A DNA stretch of 64,000 nt from Lycorma delicatula (Eukaryota > Arthropoda > Insecta > Hemiptera > Fulgoridae): positions 38,416,153 to 38,480,152 of the forward strand of contig NC_134465.1 of NCBI RefSeq assembly GCF_047948215.1. The letters run 5' to 3'. Position 1 is the first letter of the stretch, and each line of letters begins with the position of its first letter. Positions 14,225-27,000 of this stretch are shown here, piece after piece. A program made the translations under genes and the position numbers. A model generated the notes under the pieces. The model worked only from the letters and a program-made list of their open reading frames with translations, had not been told where the DNA came from and did not search any database.

Positions 14225-15190
14225 CAGGGTGATTACAAATGAAATATACAATTTCGTTAGCTTATAACGAATTAAACTGGTGTATGTGAATGTAGTAAAT
14301 GATATGGTTTTACAGGGATTTTTTTAAAGTTTTATGTTAATATATCTGCTCTGCTTCTAATGTCACTGATTGATGTATCGTGTTACCAGTCTGGCAAGAT
14401 GGCTGCTACTGCAGTAGAGAAAGCTTTTTGTGAGCTTGAATTAGCCAAAACAAACTCTGTTACTGTTGTGCAGCCACATTTCAGACCAAATTTGTTAAAT
14501 CACCACCAAGAAGAAAATCAATCTACAACAGGAATAAACAGTTTCAAAACACAGGGTGTCTGTGTAAAAAGAAAAATGCTGGAAGACCTCCTATTTCAGA
14601 AGAACATAGCCCAGGCAAATTGACTAGATCAGCAAGCATAAAATTGCAAATTCCTCAACCGACTGTGAAGAAAATTCTGTGTAAACATTTAAAAATGATA
14701 CCTTATAAATTACAGTTAGTGCAAAGTTTAAATGTCGACGATAAAGTCTTATGTAAACATTTTTGTTTGGAGTTGCAGGAACATGTTGAAAATGATGATG
14801 GCTTTTTTATCACCTAATTTTCAGTGATGAATGTTCATTTCATATTATTGGAAAAGTTAATAGGCACAGTGTAAGAATAGGGGGTACAGATAACCCATGA
14901 GAGAGTTAATAACATATAAGTGATTTCCCTAAAGTGAACGTGTTTTTTGCTGCATCTCGTGAAAGAGTGTATGGGCTGTCCTTTTTTTAAGAAGTGACAG
15001 TAACTGGAGTAATTTATCTGGACATGTTAAGTGAATGGCTAATGTCTCAACTCAAGGAGGATAGTGACAACTTCATTTTTGTATAAGATGGAGCTCAGCC
15101 TCACTGGCACTTACAGGTCAAAAATTATCTGGATGAATGCCTTCCTAGATGATAGATCGACCGTGCAAGTGAGGAAAACATGGTGTTTTA
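14225..15190 (+). mobile_element. Tc1/mariner-type transposon remnant with DUF4817-like transposase
   Basis: A terminal-repeat-like start CAGGGTGATTACAAATGAAA follows a TA at 14223-14224. The decayed transposase begins near 14399: MAATAVEKAFCELELAKTNS, then VTVVQPHFRP (DUF4817-type helix-turn-helix region), GRPPISEEH-like text near 14580, LQIPQPTVKKILCKHLK (14646), YKLQLVQ (14704) and LQEHVENDDGFF (14774). The catalytic core follows with a FSDE-like block (14820), GKVNRHSVRI (14848), VNVFFAASRERVYG (14935), GVIYLDML (15008) and EDSDNFIF..DGAQPHWHLQV (15059-15120). Frameshifts and stops are scattered throughout. The frame fades after DECLPR near 15150, before the usual third catalytic block, and no right terminus was found, so the 3' part appears lost. 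Confidence 0.85.
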
Positions 15191-17731
15191 ACTTACTTAT
15201 TACTTAACTTGTTTCATAAATGGTACAACATTACTATATGACATGATGAGGGTGTTATAAAAAAGAACCAACCAACATACCATTGTGGTGGTCTGTATCT
15301 GATGGTTGGTGTGATATCTGGTACCATAAATTTGTAAAGAATATTGCATTTTAGAAATAGTCTCCCAGATTCCAATGTGCATTATAAACAACTTTTTATA
15401 ATTTTTTTTTTTCAAACATGATAGAATGTAAATCTGATCTTAGCTCGGTTTAAAATTGTTTGTAGTAAAAATATATGATTCTGATTAATTAAAATTAAGA
15501 CATGTTTCTTTAACTCTTTCCTGTCAGCATCTATAATTCATTCCCATCTTCAGAGTAATCAAGAGTTGAATGTATTATTTTCTCCTTGTCTTGGCTGTTA
15601 TTAATTTTTAACTTTGGTTTTAATATCTTAATGACTAGTGACCTTTGCAATTCATAAATATATTTATATATTATGTATTTTTTAATAATTGTTATTAATT
15701 GTTTATTATTATAAATCATAATGTTATTTAATTTAATCTTTACTGATTATGAAAATGACAATAAAGAAATATGTGATTTATGTAAATATATGGGTAATTT
15801 GTATGAATGGATATATATAATTTTAGTTTTAGAAATGAGTTTATATACTGTCATAATTATTATTGTTACTTTAGGATGTAATTTATTTAACATTTGTAGG
15901 TATGCATATGTATTAGAATGTTATAAAATTGTAATTATATTTTTTAGTTATATAAACTAATTATTAATGTACTGTAAAAGTATAGTATATCTTTCACTGA
16001 AGAAGTCAAAATGCAATACAGTGAAATTATCATTATTTGCAGTAGTAATGAGGTGAAGAGTTAAACATAGACTAAAACCGATTACAAAAAATTCTGCAGC
16101 TAAAACATTCTTTTCCTGAATATTTTATTCTGCTTAGCCAATGTAATGTCAAATAAGTAATGTGATAAGTATCCGTCCTGTAGCAGTCGAGCTTGTGTCA
16201 GGATGTGTAAATTTTTATATTTTCTATTTCTTACATCTCTTATTACCTTAAAAGTAACAAAAATATAAATAATATTAAAACTAAATCGATCAGTATTTTA
16301 AAAACAATGTTTCATAGCAATATGTTTTTTGTGTATGATAGAAACTAGTATGAATAAAACAAAATCATTAAAATGTTGGTCTTTATTATTACTATTAATG
16401 TTCGTTCAAGTAGTTAACAATTTATTTTTATAGTTATATAATTTTGAAGTGTTAACTTTTAGTCCTTTTTTTTTAGATAAAATTTAATTGGTTGGATTAT
16501 CACATTTCACGTACACTATCACTATTTAGTATTTACTGACTATCACTGTGGTCAGTATATCATCTAATACATTAGATTTTTTTTAATACAAAAAACAAAA
16601 GCATGTTGTCTTTCTTAACTACACCGCTTTTATTCTGTTTCATTTTAACAATTAAAAGTTGTATAGATTTTTAAAAATTTAATCAAATGTTTTTATATCT
16701 TAATACTGGTTTAACAAGACTTCCATGAAATTATATTATCAAAAAAAAATGTAATTTTAACATTTAAATTAAACAAATTCTCAGCCTTTCACTATACTGT
16801 CTAAGAATAATTGTAGGTTTCATAATGTGCTACACTTACCTTTTCCATTTGCACCTTCTGTTGGTTAACATTTTGACTGCTAGGGAGCTGTATTCTACTA
16901 CTCGGAGAAATAAATGTGAAACAACAGAGGTACATTATACCTCTCACACTATTTTGTAAAAATATCTGACTACCATAGTACCGCTATAGGTTGTTTATTT
17001 CTGGTGTCAGGTTTATCACTTTCTGCAGTTAGTTTTCTATGTTTTTCAAGAAGTTTAGTAATAACTTCTGTAAATACTACTTGCTTGAAAATTATTTGTA
17101 ATAACTGTACTATAATCACAAATCTGAAAAAATTTAATTTTTTAAAATACCTTGAGAACAGCGTTTATTTGAATGTAAATAACATGCATTGTAGTATTCT
17201 TTTTTTATAATTGAAACAGCTGCTGTTGCAAAATTTTAAAATAGTTAAATTAATAACCTGAATATCAAAATATTTTATTATGCGGCTTCAGTATACACAA
17301 ACATACACGAGTAGGTAAAGTATAATTACCATTTTTTTGTAATAATATTTTAATTTTGTCAATAAACTAGGACTAATAAAATTTTAATAATTTATTGATG
17401 CATCTCTATCAATCTATCACAATCTATAAACTCTTATCACAATCTCTATCGTGTTGAGCAGCTAACAATCACCTGATCAGATCCTATGTCCTGTTACTAG
17501 GACAACAGACTGACACAAGTGTATTTAGTTTAGTGAAAAGTACAGAATGAAAGAAAAAGGTGAAGTTATTGATCCATAATTTTAATTTCTCAGAAAATGA
17601 GATGAATGATTATCATCGATCACTATGGAAAAGAATATAAAAAAACTTGGAAATATTCATCGTACCACTGAGTCCTCCAGGAATGTATCTTTATAAAATA
17701 TTCATGGAAGCCATGGTGATACAACGGAATA

Positions 17732-17736
17732 CTATA

Positions 17737-17769
<33 letters not shown>
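17732..17769. repeat. (TA)n followed by poly-T
   Basis: About eleven TA units run directly into a run of about 16 T. Confidence 0.9.
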
Positions 17770-18133
17770 GTTATTTGATGTAAAAATTCATAGTTTAATA
17801 AAACGAAAAAAGACCTTGATTATTAGTTGTCAAAGAAGTAAAATATAAAATATCATCGGTTGACTGAATCGATATATATATAAAACTTACCTTAAACAGT
17901 AGTCAACATGTTAAATGTTCAAAAGAAATTTTAGGTATTAAATTTCTACTGTTCATGGTTACTATTTCCAACTTTTATTTCCCTTTAAAAAAGAATTACT
18001 GTATTTCCGATCCAAAAATTCATTTCTATGTTATAATTTCTTTGGTAAAACTATAATAATTAGTCATGAGTAGAAAAAATCTAAATTACTAATGTAACAA
18101 CTGCTAAAAGTAAACTTAAACCGTATCTGTTGT

Positions 18134-18243
18134 ACACCAGAATATAACAACGTGCAATGTTTGAGGTTGACTGATGAGACCCCTTCCTCCTACAGCACAG
18201 TGCCTATTACTACGAAGGGAGTAAAACATTTGTATTCTGGTGT
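18134..18243. repeat. Small inverted-repeat element (about 110 bp)
   Basis: An 11-bp perfect inverted repeat, ACACCAGAATA (18134-18144) and TATTCTGGTGT (18233-18243), bounds a 110-bp segment. A second inner pair, CCCTTC at 18181 and GAAGGG near 18214, allows a nested fold. It is GC-richer than its surroundings. It could be a tiny MITE or a structured RNA locus; the sequence does not decide. Confidence 0.5.
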
Positions 18244-18889
18244 TACCTATAATTTTTTTAAGGGATAAATAATATGATTGTATCATATTTTACAGTACTT
18301 GAAAAAAATACCTATCAATCGATGGGAGGAGTCATTCAAAACCTTTTATCTTTGTCTGTATTTTTTTTTCTTGAATTGACAATAAGTTACCCATAAATTA
18401 ATTAAGCTGCAGATTATAATCATAATATCCTTATGTTGAAGTTTTTTTGTAAGTGAAAAATGAAGGAAAAGCAGATCAGTTGGATTGTATGAGAGGTATT
18501 AATATCCACTCTCTGTCAGAATTATATATAAACCAGTTTTCAACTTTATTGATTCTGTTATTACTGGATATACAAAGCCATATTAGTAAAGGTGAAGGAT
18601 CTAACTAAAGAATTATATTTTAATGCAGTTATAATGAGAATAGAATTCACTCTGTTCTCTTTTTAATAATTGTATTCATAAGGCAGGATGACACCTAGAG
18701 TACGATCAGGTTAGAACTTTTACTAATTAGTACTTTGTGTCGATAGTTTTTAACTGTTTGTCTACAGTAGTACAAAAAGTAGGTTAAAATAGAACCATAA
18801 ATATGTTTTCTGTCAGCTGGGGGTTACATCCAGGTAATTTATTATTAAAAATTTTATCTTAGCTATAAAAGTAAAAACATCTTATGACT

Positions 18890-19680
18890 AAACGCTGTAG
18901 AGGGAAGACATCCACCTTGTGATGTTACCAGTCGCCATACCACCCCCTTTCGGTTCTGAACCCTGATAGGCTTTACCGGAGGTCGTCTTTAGACCCTCTA
19001 ACTTATTACATCTCACAGTGATCAGCCAGGCCTCGGTCAGGATGCCACTGATGTAAATGCCTCAGAAGACATTTGCATCAGTAAAATACAAATCAAATTT
19101 TGCCTTCACATAGGCCTCAACCGGATATCTTCACATCCAACCTAACATGATTCCCTCAAACTAACTAACCAAGACCATAGAAGCACGGATCCTGTGCCTA
19201 GTCTAAATTTGACAACACTGTTTGTGACTACGAAAGCCTCAGAAAACGAACAAGTTGTAAGTCAAATCGGTGCTACACTCATACCAATCAAACTTATGTT
19301 TCATGCAACATAGAAATTCAGACCTACACCCAAATAAGATGACCAAATTAGGTCACCTAACAAGGGGAACGTAACCTCATTCCGGTTCGCACAGTAGCCG
19401 GGGACAAGCCCCACACACCCACCCAGTCCCATCATGGAGTCTCGTGCGCCATTACAAAGTCATAATCACAGATCGTCACTGGCAGAACAAAGCCACACTC
19501 CCAGTCTCACAGGCTACCATATCCTGGCAGCATGGCCACCCTCGCCAACAGGAGCCCCAAATCGTATCGCAAACAATACCAATATAACCATGACATAATG
19601 CCAATGTGCCTACCTCCAACCAATCCAATGCCTAGGCCAGAACCCTAGCCAACCAGTATCCTACCATGATGACTAGTACA
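18890..19680. repeat. GC-richer dispersed repeat, copy 1
   Basis: This 0.8-kb block is clearly GC-richer than the flanks and non-coding in all frames. Its left part matches a second copy at about 48600-48920 in the same orientation. Shared landmarks are the GGCTTTACCGGAGGTCGTCT-like segment (18968 vs 48694), AGACCCTCTAA, and GTCAGGATGCCACTGATG (19036 vs 48765). The copies differ by many substitutions and small indels. The class is not recognised; an LTR or UTR of a retroelement is possible. Confidence 0.7.
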
Positions 19681-19689
19681 ACTAAAACA

Positions 19690-22600
19690 TGTTTTGCTTG
19701 ATTAATCTAGACTTTTGTGGTCATTTGATACCATAGAATAACATTATTAATAAGAAGTTATATATTTATTAGTATATTCTGGGATGTAAATTCTAGAGAT
19801 TTTACATATGGGTATGATAGAACAAATAATTAATTAACATACCTTTTATTTATATTAAAACACTGTGCTGTTTTATGTATGGGATTGTATGTTAAATTGT
19901 ACAAAAATTCAAGTTTCAATCCAAAAAATACATGCAGATTAAGTTAAAAAAAACCTTGACTTAGTTTTGAATTAGAGAAAAATTTCTGATTTTCCTTTTT
20001 CATTAAATTCTTCAGTGAAAGATTGTAATCTGAATAGCAATAATATAATTGATGATTACTATGAATTAATTTAAATATTATGAGGGTGTGTTTTATTTCA
20101 CAATTTATAAAATGTTAACGATAAATGATAATTACGCACATTAACATAAAAATTATGAATATTATTGTACTCAATGTCAGTCTATATGTTCTTACTTACT
20201 TTCTTTGATACAATAAATTTTGTGTATTTGTATATTTTCTCCGTTTAATGGTTATGGAATTATATAAATCTCCTTTTTCATTTATATGACTTGATTGTAA
20301 TGCACTTAATGAACTTACTTCCGATCTATATGCTACCAAAATTTATGCTGATTTATTGCAAAATAAATATTCAGCAGTTTAAGGTAACATATTGATGTCT
20401 TATTGATAGAATTATAAATTTTTAGATTTTGTCAGAAAACTATTATAAATAATAATATCAGAAAATGTAAATACTTTGAATATAATGTAAACTTCAAATC
20501 AATTAAATTAAGAATTTATATTATTAAAAGTTAATATTATATAAATGTTTATATAAACTATCTAAAGGTTCCAAGTATATGATAGAAACAATTTTTATAA
20601 CATCAGAATTAATGTTTATTGAAACATATCAGATTTTTTTAAAATCTGTTGTATAACAGTTTTTTAAATTTTGTTTTTTAATGCAAAAGCTATCTAACCG
20701 TGTAATAGAATAGATTTTATTAAATCTATTTGGATTTTATTAAATTTCCCTCTTTGGGAAATTTACCCACCACCTCCCTCATAGGCCTTACTTTTTTTAC
20801 TTAGATCTCTTTAAAAAATGTTCAATGTAATTTCCTATTAAATTCATCTTAGTTTTATGGGAAATTTAGAGAAGGTGTTGTCTTTGTTGAAAATGTTGCA
20901 TACTCCCCTACGTATCGATTATATGTTAATATCATTATGTAAACTACTAAAATTTATTTACTTCAGCCCAGCAACTACAGGCTTATACACAATTATCTGC
21001 CTGTTTGCTCTTTCTTTTTTATTTTATTTTTATAATGAGAAATAAATTTTGAAACTTATGAAAAATATAATTTTTTTGTATATGAAATATAATTTAAAAA
21101 GTGTACATAAATATTTGAATTCTACGTTGAAGTTATAACACTGTTGTTCCAATTTATGTAAGGTTATATGTTAAGATATAGCAACAGATAGAATTATTTT
21201 TCATTAAATATCGCATTTTTTGATGCCGTAAAAAATTAAATAAATTGAATATAATATAAAAAACAAAATTTCAAAACTGAAATTTTTTCATTTCCTTTTC
21301 TCCAACTCAACTTTTATATAAAATTGTAGTCAGTAAATTCTGCATATATTTTAGTCAGGCAAGTAGTCAGCCATATTGTCAACCAGCTGTTCAGTGATAT
21401 CGCACAGAATTCTGCTTCATGTCCAGTTAAAGGTAGTTGCTTTTGTAACTGATCCCTCATTGTATTTTGGCTTTCAGGTTTTCAAGTAATGTTACCACCA
21501 GGAATGGTCATGGCAAATTGAGACCACAAGACAGACTCCTGAATTGCACTTGGCTCCCAGCCTGTTTTAAGGCAGTATTATTTAATAATAATTTCATTCA
21601 AGCAATTTTATTTCATACAGAAGTTCTTCCTCTGCTGAAGAGTTTGCTTGAGATTATTAAAAAATAGATCTTAATTGCACCTCATTTATATCTGCTAATA
21701 ATTGAGTTGCTGATTTCCAAAATGTCTCTTATCCAAATGACAAGATTGTTGGCAATTGACTAAAAACTTATAAAGGCCTTAAAATTTAGTTTCCTCACAG
21801 TATTTTCCCCCCTAATAATTCCCAAGATTGTTAAGAGTATTCTGACCAAAAATCTCCAGAAATTTAACCAACTTTTAATAATTAATGAGATAAGTCTAGA
21901 TAAGAGTCTTTTTGGAAACAAAGTCTGGATTAAAGATGATTTTGAAAATAAAAATACTGAATATGGGACACTTTGATTAAAAATAACGTAACCCAGCATT
22001 AATATTAACAAATTACATTTTTAATCTGAAGGAAATTCCAAAAATTATATTCCAGTTAAAGAAGTTGGCTGAAAAATACAGGTGCTGGAGAACATAAATG
22101 AATATAAAATCTTTCCCATAAAAAAGGATGGTGCATGGGTTTATTTGTTTGTTTGTCATATGTGCTCACATTTTTATTTTAGCTGTTATTGGCGCAGAGC
22201 CAACTAATGATAGTGTGCTGCGCGCAGCACACAAACGATTCATTTGGTTCAAGTGATTTATGCTTCTTGATATGAACGATTTATCTAAAATTATATTTGT
22301 GTTTTGGGGATAAAAAAGGAAAACATTGGGGTTAGAGCTCTGTTAAAAAATCATAACTCAAGAAATAACTAAAAATGTTCAAGATTTGAAGCTTTTCATT
22401 GTAAAAGTTTTTATTGTTACTACGCTAGATTCATGAACGTTATTTAGTTGCAGTTGGCAAAAACATTTAACAAGATCATGTGTAATGAAACATAAACCAT
22501 GTAACCATTTTCACACTGGGCTGTAGGCCCCCCCTTTTTCTTAATCATTATAAAAATAAATCAAATTTCAATGAAATAAAACTAGCGTAAAAAAAAAACA

Positions 22601-22690
22601 TTGTCTGTACTTCCTACAAGAAGAGATTCATTAACACTATCACTTGCATTAGAAGGCTATATTTAAAAAAATATCAAATTTCAAATATCG
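19690..22690. other. AT-rich DNA, nothing assigned
   Basis: No supported gene. Minus-strand text near 21430-21560 looks weakly coding (TGWEPSAIQESVLWSQFA) but has stops around it and no family I can name. A GC-rich palindrome at 22213 is listed separately. Confidence 0.5.
22213..22232. repeat. Perfect 20-bp GC-rich palindrome
   Basis: GTGTGCTGCGCGCAGCACAC is its own reverse complement. It contains GCGCGC in an otherwise AT-rich neighbourhood. Confidence 0.9.
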
Positions 22691-24560
22691 TAAAAAATGG
22701 TTCTAAACACAGCCATCGTCTTCCATTTGTCAACCCTCAATCTTATCTTTAGATTCATCAGCATCTGTCATTGTATGGCCCCAAATTAAATTATGGTAAA
22801 ATCTGAGTTGAGGATCATTCTCCCACTGTTCACCAAAATGCCGAAAAAAACAGCTTCTTTCCATTATTTACTTTTGTGAAACACCATGCTGCGACAGTGG
22901 CAGTTCAAATTTTACACCTTTTTATACGATTGTCTTGTTTCACCCAATGTCTTTATTATACAAGGGCTCTCCTTTTACAGATGCTTGACTGCCTGGAACT
23001 GTACTATTTATAAGAATAATGAATTATAATAAAAGATTGAATTCAACCATATTATTATAATAGGGGTTTGAATCTCTTCGCGTTGGAAAATTTGAAGTGT
23101 CAGTATTGAAATTTTTTCATATAATTATAGGAAACTGCTTTCCAGTCAAAAACATTACAAACGTCAGATATCATGATCACAGTTCCACGGTTTGAAAAGA
23201 TTCCAAAGTATTGATCGGATTAGATTATTGTATCCACCTTTAAAATGTCCTTTTCGATTCTGCCAAAGACACGATCAGGTGGCATGAATGAATGCCCGGT
23301 ACTAGGAAAGTCAAAATAATTGTCTTTATTTGGGATGGAGCTTCAGTGACCAATGAGTACTGCAACCTGCAGATCATGGTACTATTATGGTTTTGTCCCC
23401 CACAAGCGGCTGAAAAATGCTTTACTGCAGAAATACCTTAAAAATTAGCATTTTTCAAACAGTGGAAAATGGCTGAGGTAATTTCATTTGAGCCTTTCTT
23501 AAATTCATGAATATCTGATCTTTTGTTGTTTTTCTTTTGAAGTTCCGTGACAAATAGTAAGTTTAAGTAAAACTGTCTGCTGTAGTAGCAGGTCTGATCT
23601 AGTATTTTTGGTAGAATTCAGTTCTGGCAGTCAAAAGACAGTACAGATTCATTTTTTTCTTCTTTTTGTAATGAAGACTAAAATGTATCAGCCCTTTTCT
23701 TATTAAGTAGGAATTCAGCCTGACTTGAATTGTCACGTGCTTCTAATTTTAGTTCAAATTGGATACATTTCAAGCATTTGTCCATAGCTGGTAAACCAAA
23801 GCTGAGATTGATTAAATCTTTTACAATGATACTGTAAAAATATGGTACTTTGGAGAGTTCTTCTCCAACAATACTATTGCACATTTCATGAAACTTAGCT
23901 ATTGAGAGGTAGTTTGGGAAATACTGCCTCGTAATATTTGCTGACCTGCGGTAGTGTTTTTCTAGCAAGCAAAGGCACTCAATGAATGACTTCATGGCAG
24001 ACCCTTTACTTGCAAACGGTTGCGACTAGTGGTCCCCTACTCTGTTCGTATGGAAAGTTTACAAGATTTAAAATGTCGATCACAAATTTGTAGTGCCTTT
24101 TTTTCAGTAATGCTTAATATGTTATAGAAAGTCTTTCTGAAACTTCAATCGATGATGTCTGCCCAAATTTTTGTTTGGATTGAAGTTTCCAGTTTTCACT
24201 GGATTGTTTCCGTTCTGCTTTTTGTTCCTTTTTCTTACAAGAGACTCACTCACTGCATATTTCAGCGCAGAACTGTTTTATCTTTTGTAGAATAGAAACC
24301 TACACAGAATTTATGAATGTCTTGCATAGATAAAAAACTGCATTTAAAATTACTATTGACGTGCCTGAACACTGTAAGTTAGATAAAATTTTTGAAGCAT
24401 ATAACTTTTGTAGGCTTTTTCCACTTTTCAACATCTCTTGAACATTTTCTGGCCTTATTTTTAGGACAAGGAGTAACTTTCATACCTTGCATTAGCTGTT
24501 GCTCTTTCTGGGACTGAGGTTGACTGATTTCATGATAGGCTTACAGTGCATCACAGTTTT
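22690..24560 (-). mobile_element. Transposase-like pseudogene of the insect CGGQN-motif family
   Basis: The minus strand carries a long decayed ORF. The N-terminal part is near 24480-24380 (KWKKPTKVICFKNF-like), followed by a C-containing segment around 24320-24240. Next comes QSSENWKLQSKQKFGQTSSI (24210 downward). An open stretch at 23678-23995 includes MKSFIECLCLLEKHYRRS, PNYLSIAKFHEMCNS and AMDKCLKCIQFE (a Cys pair), and ends KKRADTF. Further down are NANF-GISAVKHFSAACGGQN (near 23390) and LTFLVPGIHS (near 23300). The end reads QWENDPQLRFYHNLIWG...DADE near 22830-22750. I know this order, with CGGQN and a later PGHS/HSF block, from uncharacterised transposase-like proteins common in insects and especially hemipterans. 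I do not assign a superfamily. Stops and frameshifts show it is dead. Confidence 0.6.
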
Positions 24561-25690
24561 CAACACAAATTTTACTTCAAAGTCAATTAGCCTAGACACT
24601 AAAAACTAATTAATTAAATAAATCAAATATAACTAAAAAAACTGTAACTAATGGAGTAAGCTTTTATAATGTAGTTTGTAAAAAAAATGCCACTGAATCA
24701 ACAAAAGATATTCAGTTGAGTGCAAGTTCCACTAACTTTTTTTTTTATATAGATAAATAACCTATCATTAAACAAAACTGAGTTTTATGTCCGCTGTTCT
24801 ACAGTGATGCCACAACACATTTCTGATTGTGAACAAGAATAATAATAGTTTTAAAATAATGTTTTACTGTTTTATTCTCTATATGCACATTGTGGAAAAG
24901 ACGTTTTTGAAAAAAAAATGGCTCTCATTTAAGCTTCCACACTGGATAGAGGACAGTTTGATTTTTAATTTCTGTCATTTGTGCTGTCTTCCATCTTTTG
25001 TGAATAAGAGACATTCTGGAATCAATCACTCACTTGTGAACACTAATTTTAATTTTTAATGGTATATAGGCAATTTTGAAACAAAAGGAGAGTACATTTG
25101 AATAGAAAAAGCTATGAGAAATATACAACCAATAACTTAACTTTAAAAATTTTTGAATGTAGGTCATTTTGGAAATTAATGACCCTTACTGTTTAATAAT
25201 TTTCTTGTCAAAATTATTATATGCTCTTCAGACCCAGCGATCATGTGTGAGGAAAAATAAGTAATATTTTTGTATTCTGTACACCAATACTGTTTTTAAG
25301 GCTATGTATTGTAGTAGTACAAGTTTTATGTGCTAAAGTTTGAAAATGATTTGCCCATGTATGTGGGCATTAGGTCTTTTTTAGGTTGAATTCGAATGAC
25401 CACATTTGTCAACAAATTAAGATATGAATGTATTTAATAATGGATTGTTTATTTTTAGTAAAAAAAAGCTTTTTTGGATATTATCTAATTAAATTTTTTT
25501 ATATCAAAGTAAATTTTATAAAAAATGACATCGTAGTTGTATAAAATTTTGAGATTTTTAATTAACTGTAAAAAATATGAAAGTAAATTACAATAATAAA
25601 AAACTTGAATAATTTTTTTTAAGGCTTAAATGTTAAAATGAATAAATTGTATCTACAAAATATAATTAAAATCTAAAGATCTATTTTTTG
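24560..25690. other. AT-rich DNA, nothing assigned
   Basis: Only a 76-codon plus-strand ORF at 24829-25059 without recognisable motifs. No transposon termini could be paired. Confidence 0.5.
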
Positions 25691-27000
25691 TGAAAATTAA
25701 GAAAACAATTTCTGTCTTTATTTACAAGTATACCTTGCATATTACACAGCATATATGACTCCGGTACAACCAGGTTGGCAACAACCCTGGGCATTTGCTA
25801 AATCCGTTGCTTCTGGTATGTGTGATGCTGAGCTTGTTTTTTTCTTCTTGTAATGGGAGTACAACATTCCTGAATGTCTAACTGTTTTCTTTCTTGGAGA
25901 TTCTAAAATGCCTTCACTACAGAGTCTATATCTGATTCGGTACATTGAGCAGCATTTACAACTGAAATCAGCTGCCATACTACATTTATTTTAAAACAGT
26001 GTAAATCCATAATTTCTGTTTTGTTTACTGCTAGGGTGTTACAATCCCCTCGTTGTACTGTAGCCAACTATTGACACAGGCTGTATCTATGAAATGGCCA
26101 AAAAATCTAACTGTCCTCTCTTTTGTTTTTTGATCAGATCTAGTGTGAAATTAAATGGTTCAACAGATCTACACCTCCCATGTTTTCATTGTATTTGTTA
26201 TCAATGTGAGGTTGCTTAACTCAAATGGTACTTCTGTCTCTTCTCAAGAACTTATTAACATCTCTAACTGGTTGAATGCTATGTAGACTACATAATGACT
26301 ATCAGTTCATTTTCCCTCGCCTTACTATCCTATGACCATCTCTTAATAGATGCCAATCAGTTTCCAAATTAATACTTGAAAATCTTGTTGCAATAATTCT
26401 TGTTTACTAATAAATTTTGTTTCCTTTCAACACTTCAAGTAAAGCTACACCAGTAAATAATTTATCAAACTATATGTTTGTTCCAAAAGGGCAATTCACT
26501 AAGATAGATTATCGCTCATCCTCCTGCACCTAATTTATAATTGCTATCAGTTTCATCAGGCAGTCTAGTCATACCATCTTGATAAATCTCAAGTCTAGAA
26601 TTATACCTTGTTTGCCTGGAAGAGCATAATTTTTTAATCCAGTTGGATTAGGTTTGCATGGAACATATTGTCGAATAGCGATGTGGCCAGTAAATGGAAT
26701 TATTTGTTCATCAGTGCTAACATCTTTTTCGCATTACCCTGGTATGAAAACTTGTAATAATTGGTCTTATTTTCCACAATTTATCTAACATTTTCTGCTC
26801 TAGAGTTACTTCAAATACCTTAGGTAATTTTAAATCTTAAATTTTTGTAGCACCTTGATGGACTTTATATCTCTATCCTTTGGTAATAGACTTTGATTGC
26901 TATTGTGTTTTTTCCAAGACATATAGTTTACCTTTACCTTGGATAATAGATCTTTCCATCAAGAATTATCTTTAATATCCTCTCCTTTCTATTCTGTTCA
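25690..27000 (-). mobile_element. piggyBac transposon remnant (transposase pseudogene)
   Basis: The minus strand reads a piggyBac transposase broken by frameshifts. Blocks in order from high to low coordinate are: MSWKKHNSNQSLLPKDRDIK (near 26900), [20 protein letters not shown] (near 26710), [18 protein letters not shown] (26650), [20 protein letters not shown] (26590), then GAGG, FDKLFTGV (26460), TDWHLLRDG (26360), YNENMGGVDLLN (26190), FGHFIDTACVNSWLQY (26100), and a C-terminal cysteine-rich end. The end includes SCKCCSMY, PEATDLANAQGCCQPGCTG (25742-25830) and a final CNMQGI...NKDRNCF to about 25695. The Asp of TDEQ, FDK and GGVDLL match the three catalytic aspartates of the family. No ITR pair or TTAA duplication was identified. 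Confidence 0.88.

Larger units (their letters stand above)
15190..18889. other. AT-rich DNA, nothing assigned
   Basis: Non-coding in appearance. The ORF at 15721-15960 (79 codons) is made of AT-rich codons without a recognisable domain. The inverted-repeat element at 18134 and the TA/T tract at 17732 are listed separately. Confidence 0.5.

Noticed and set aside
15721..15960. 79-codon hydrophobic ORF resembling a small membrane protein
   Set aside because: Codons are dominated by AT background composition and there is no conserved motif or neighbouring exon.
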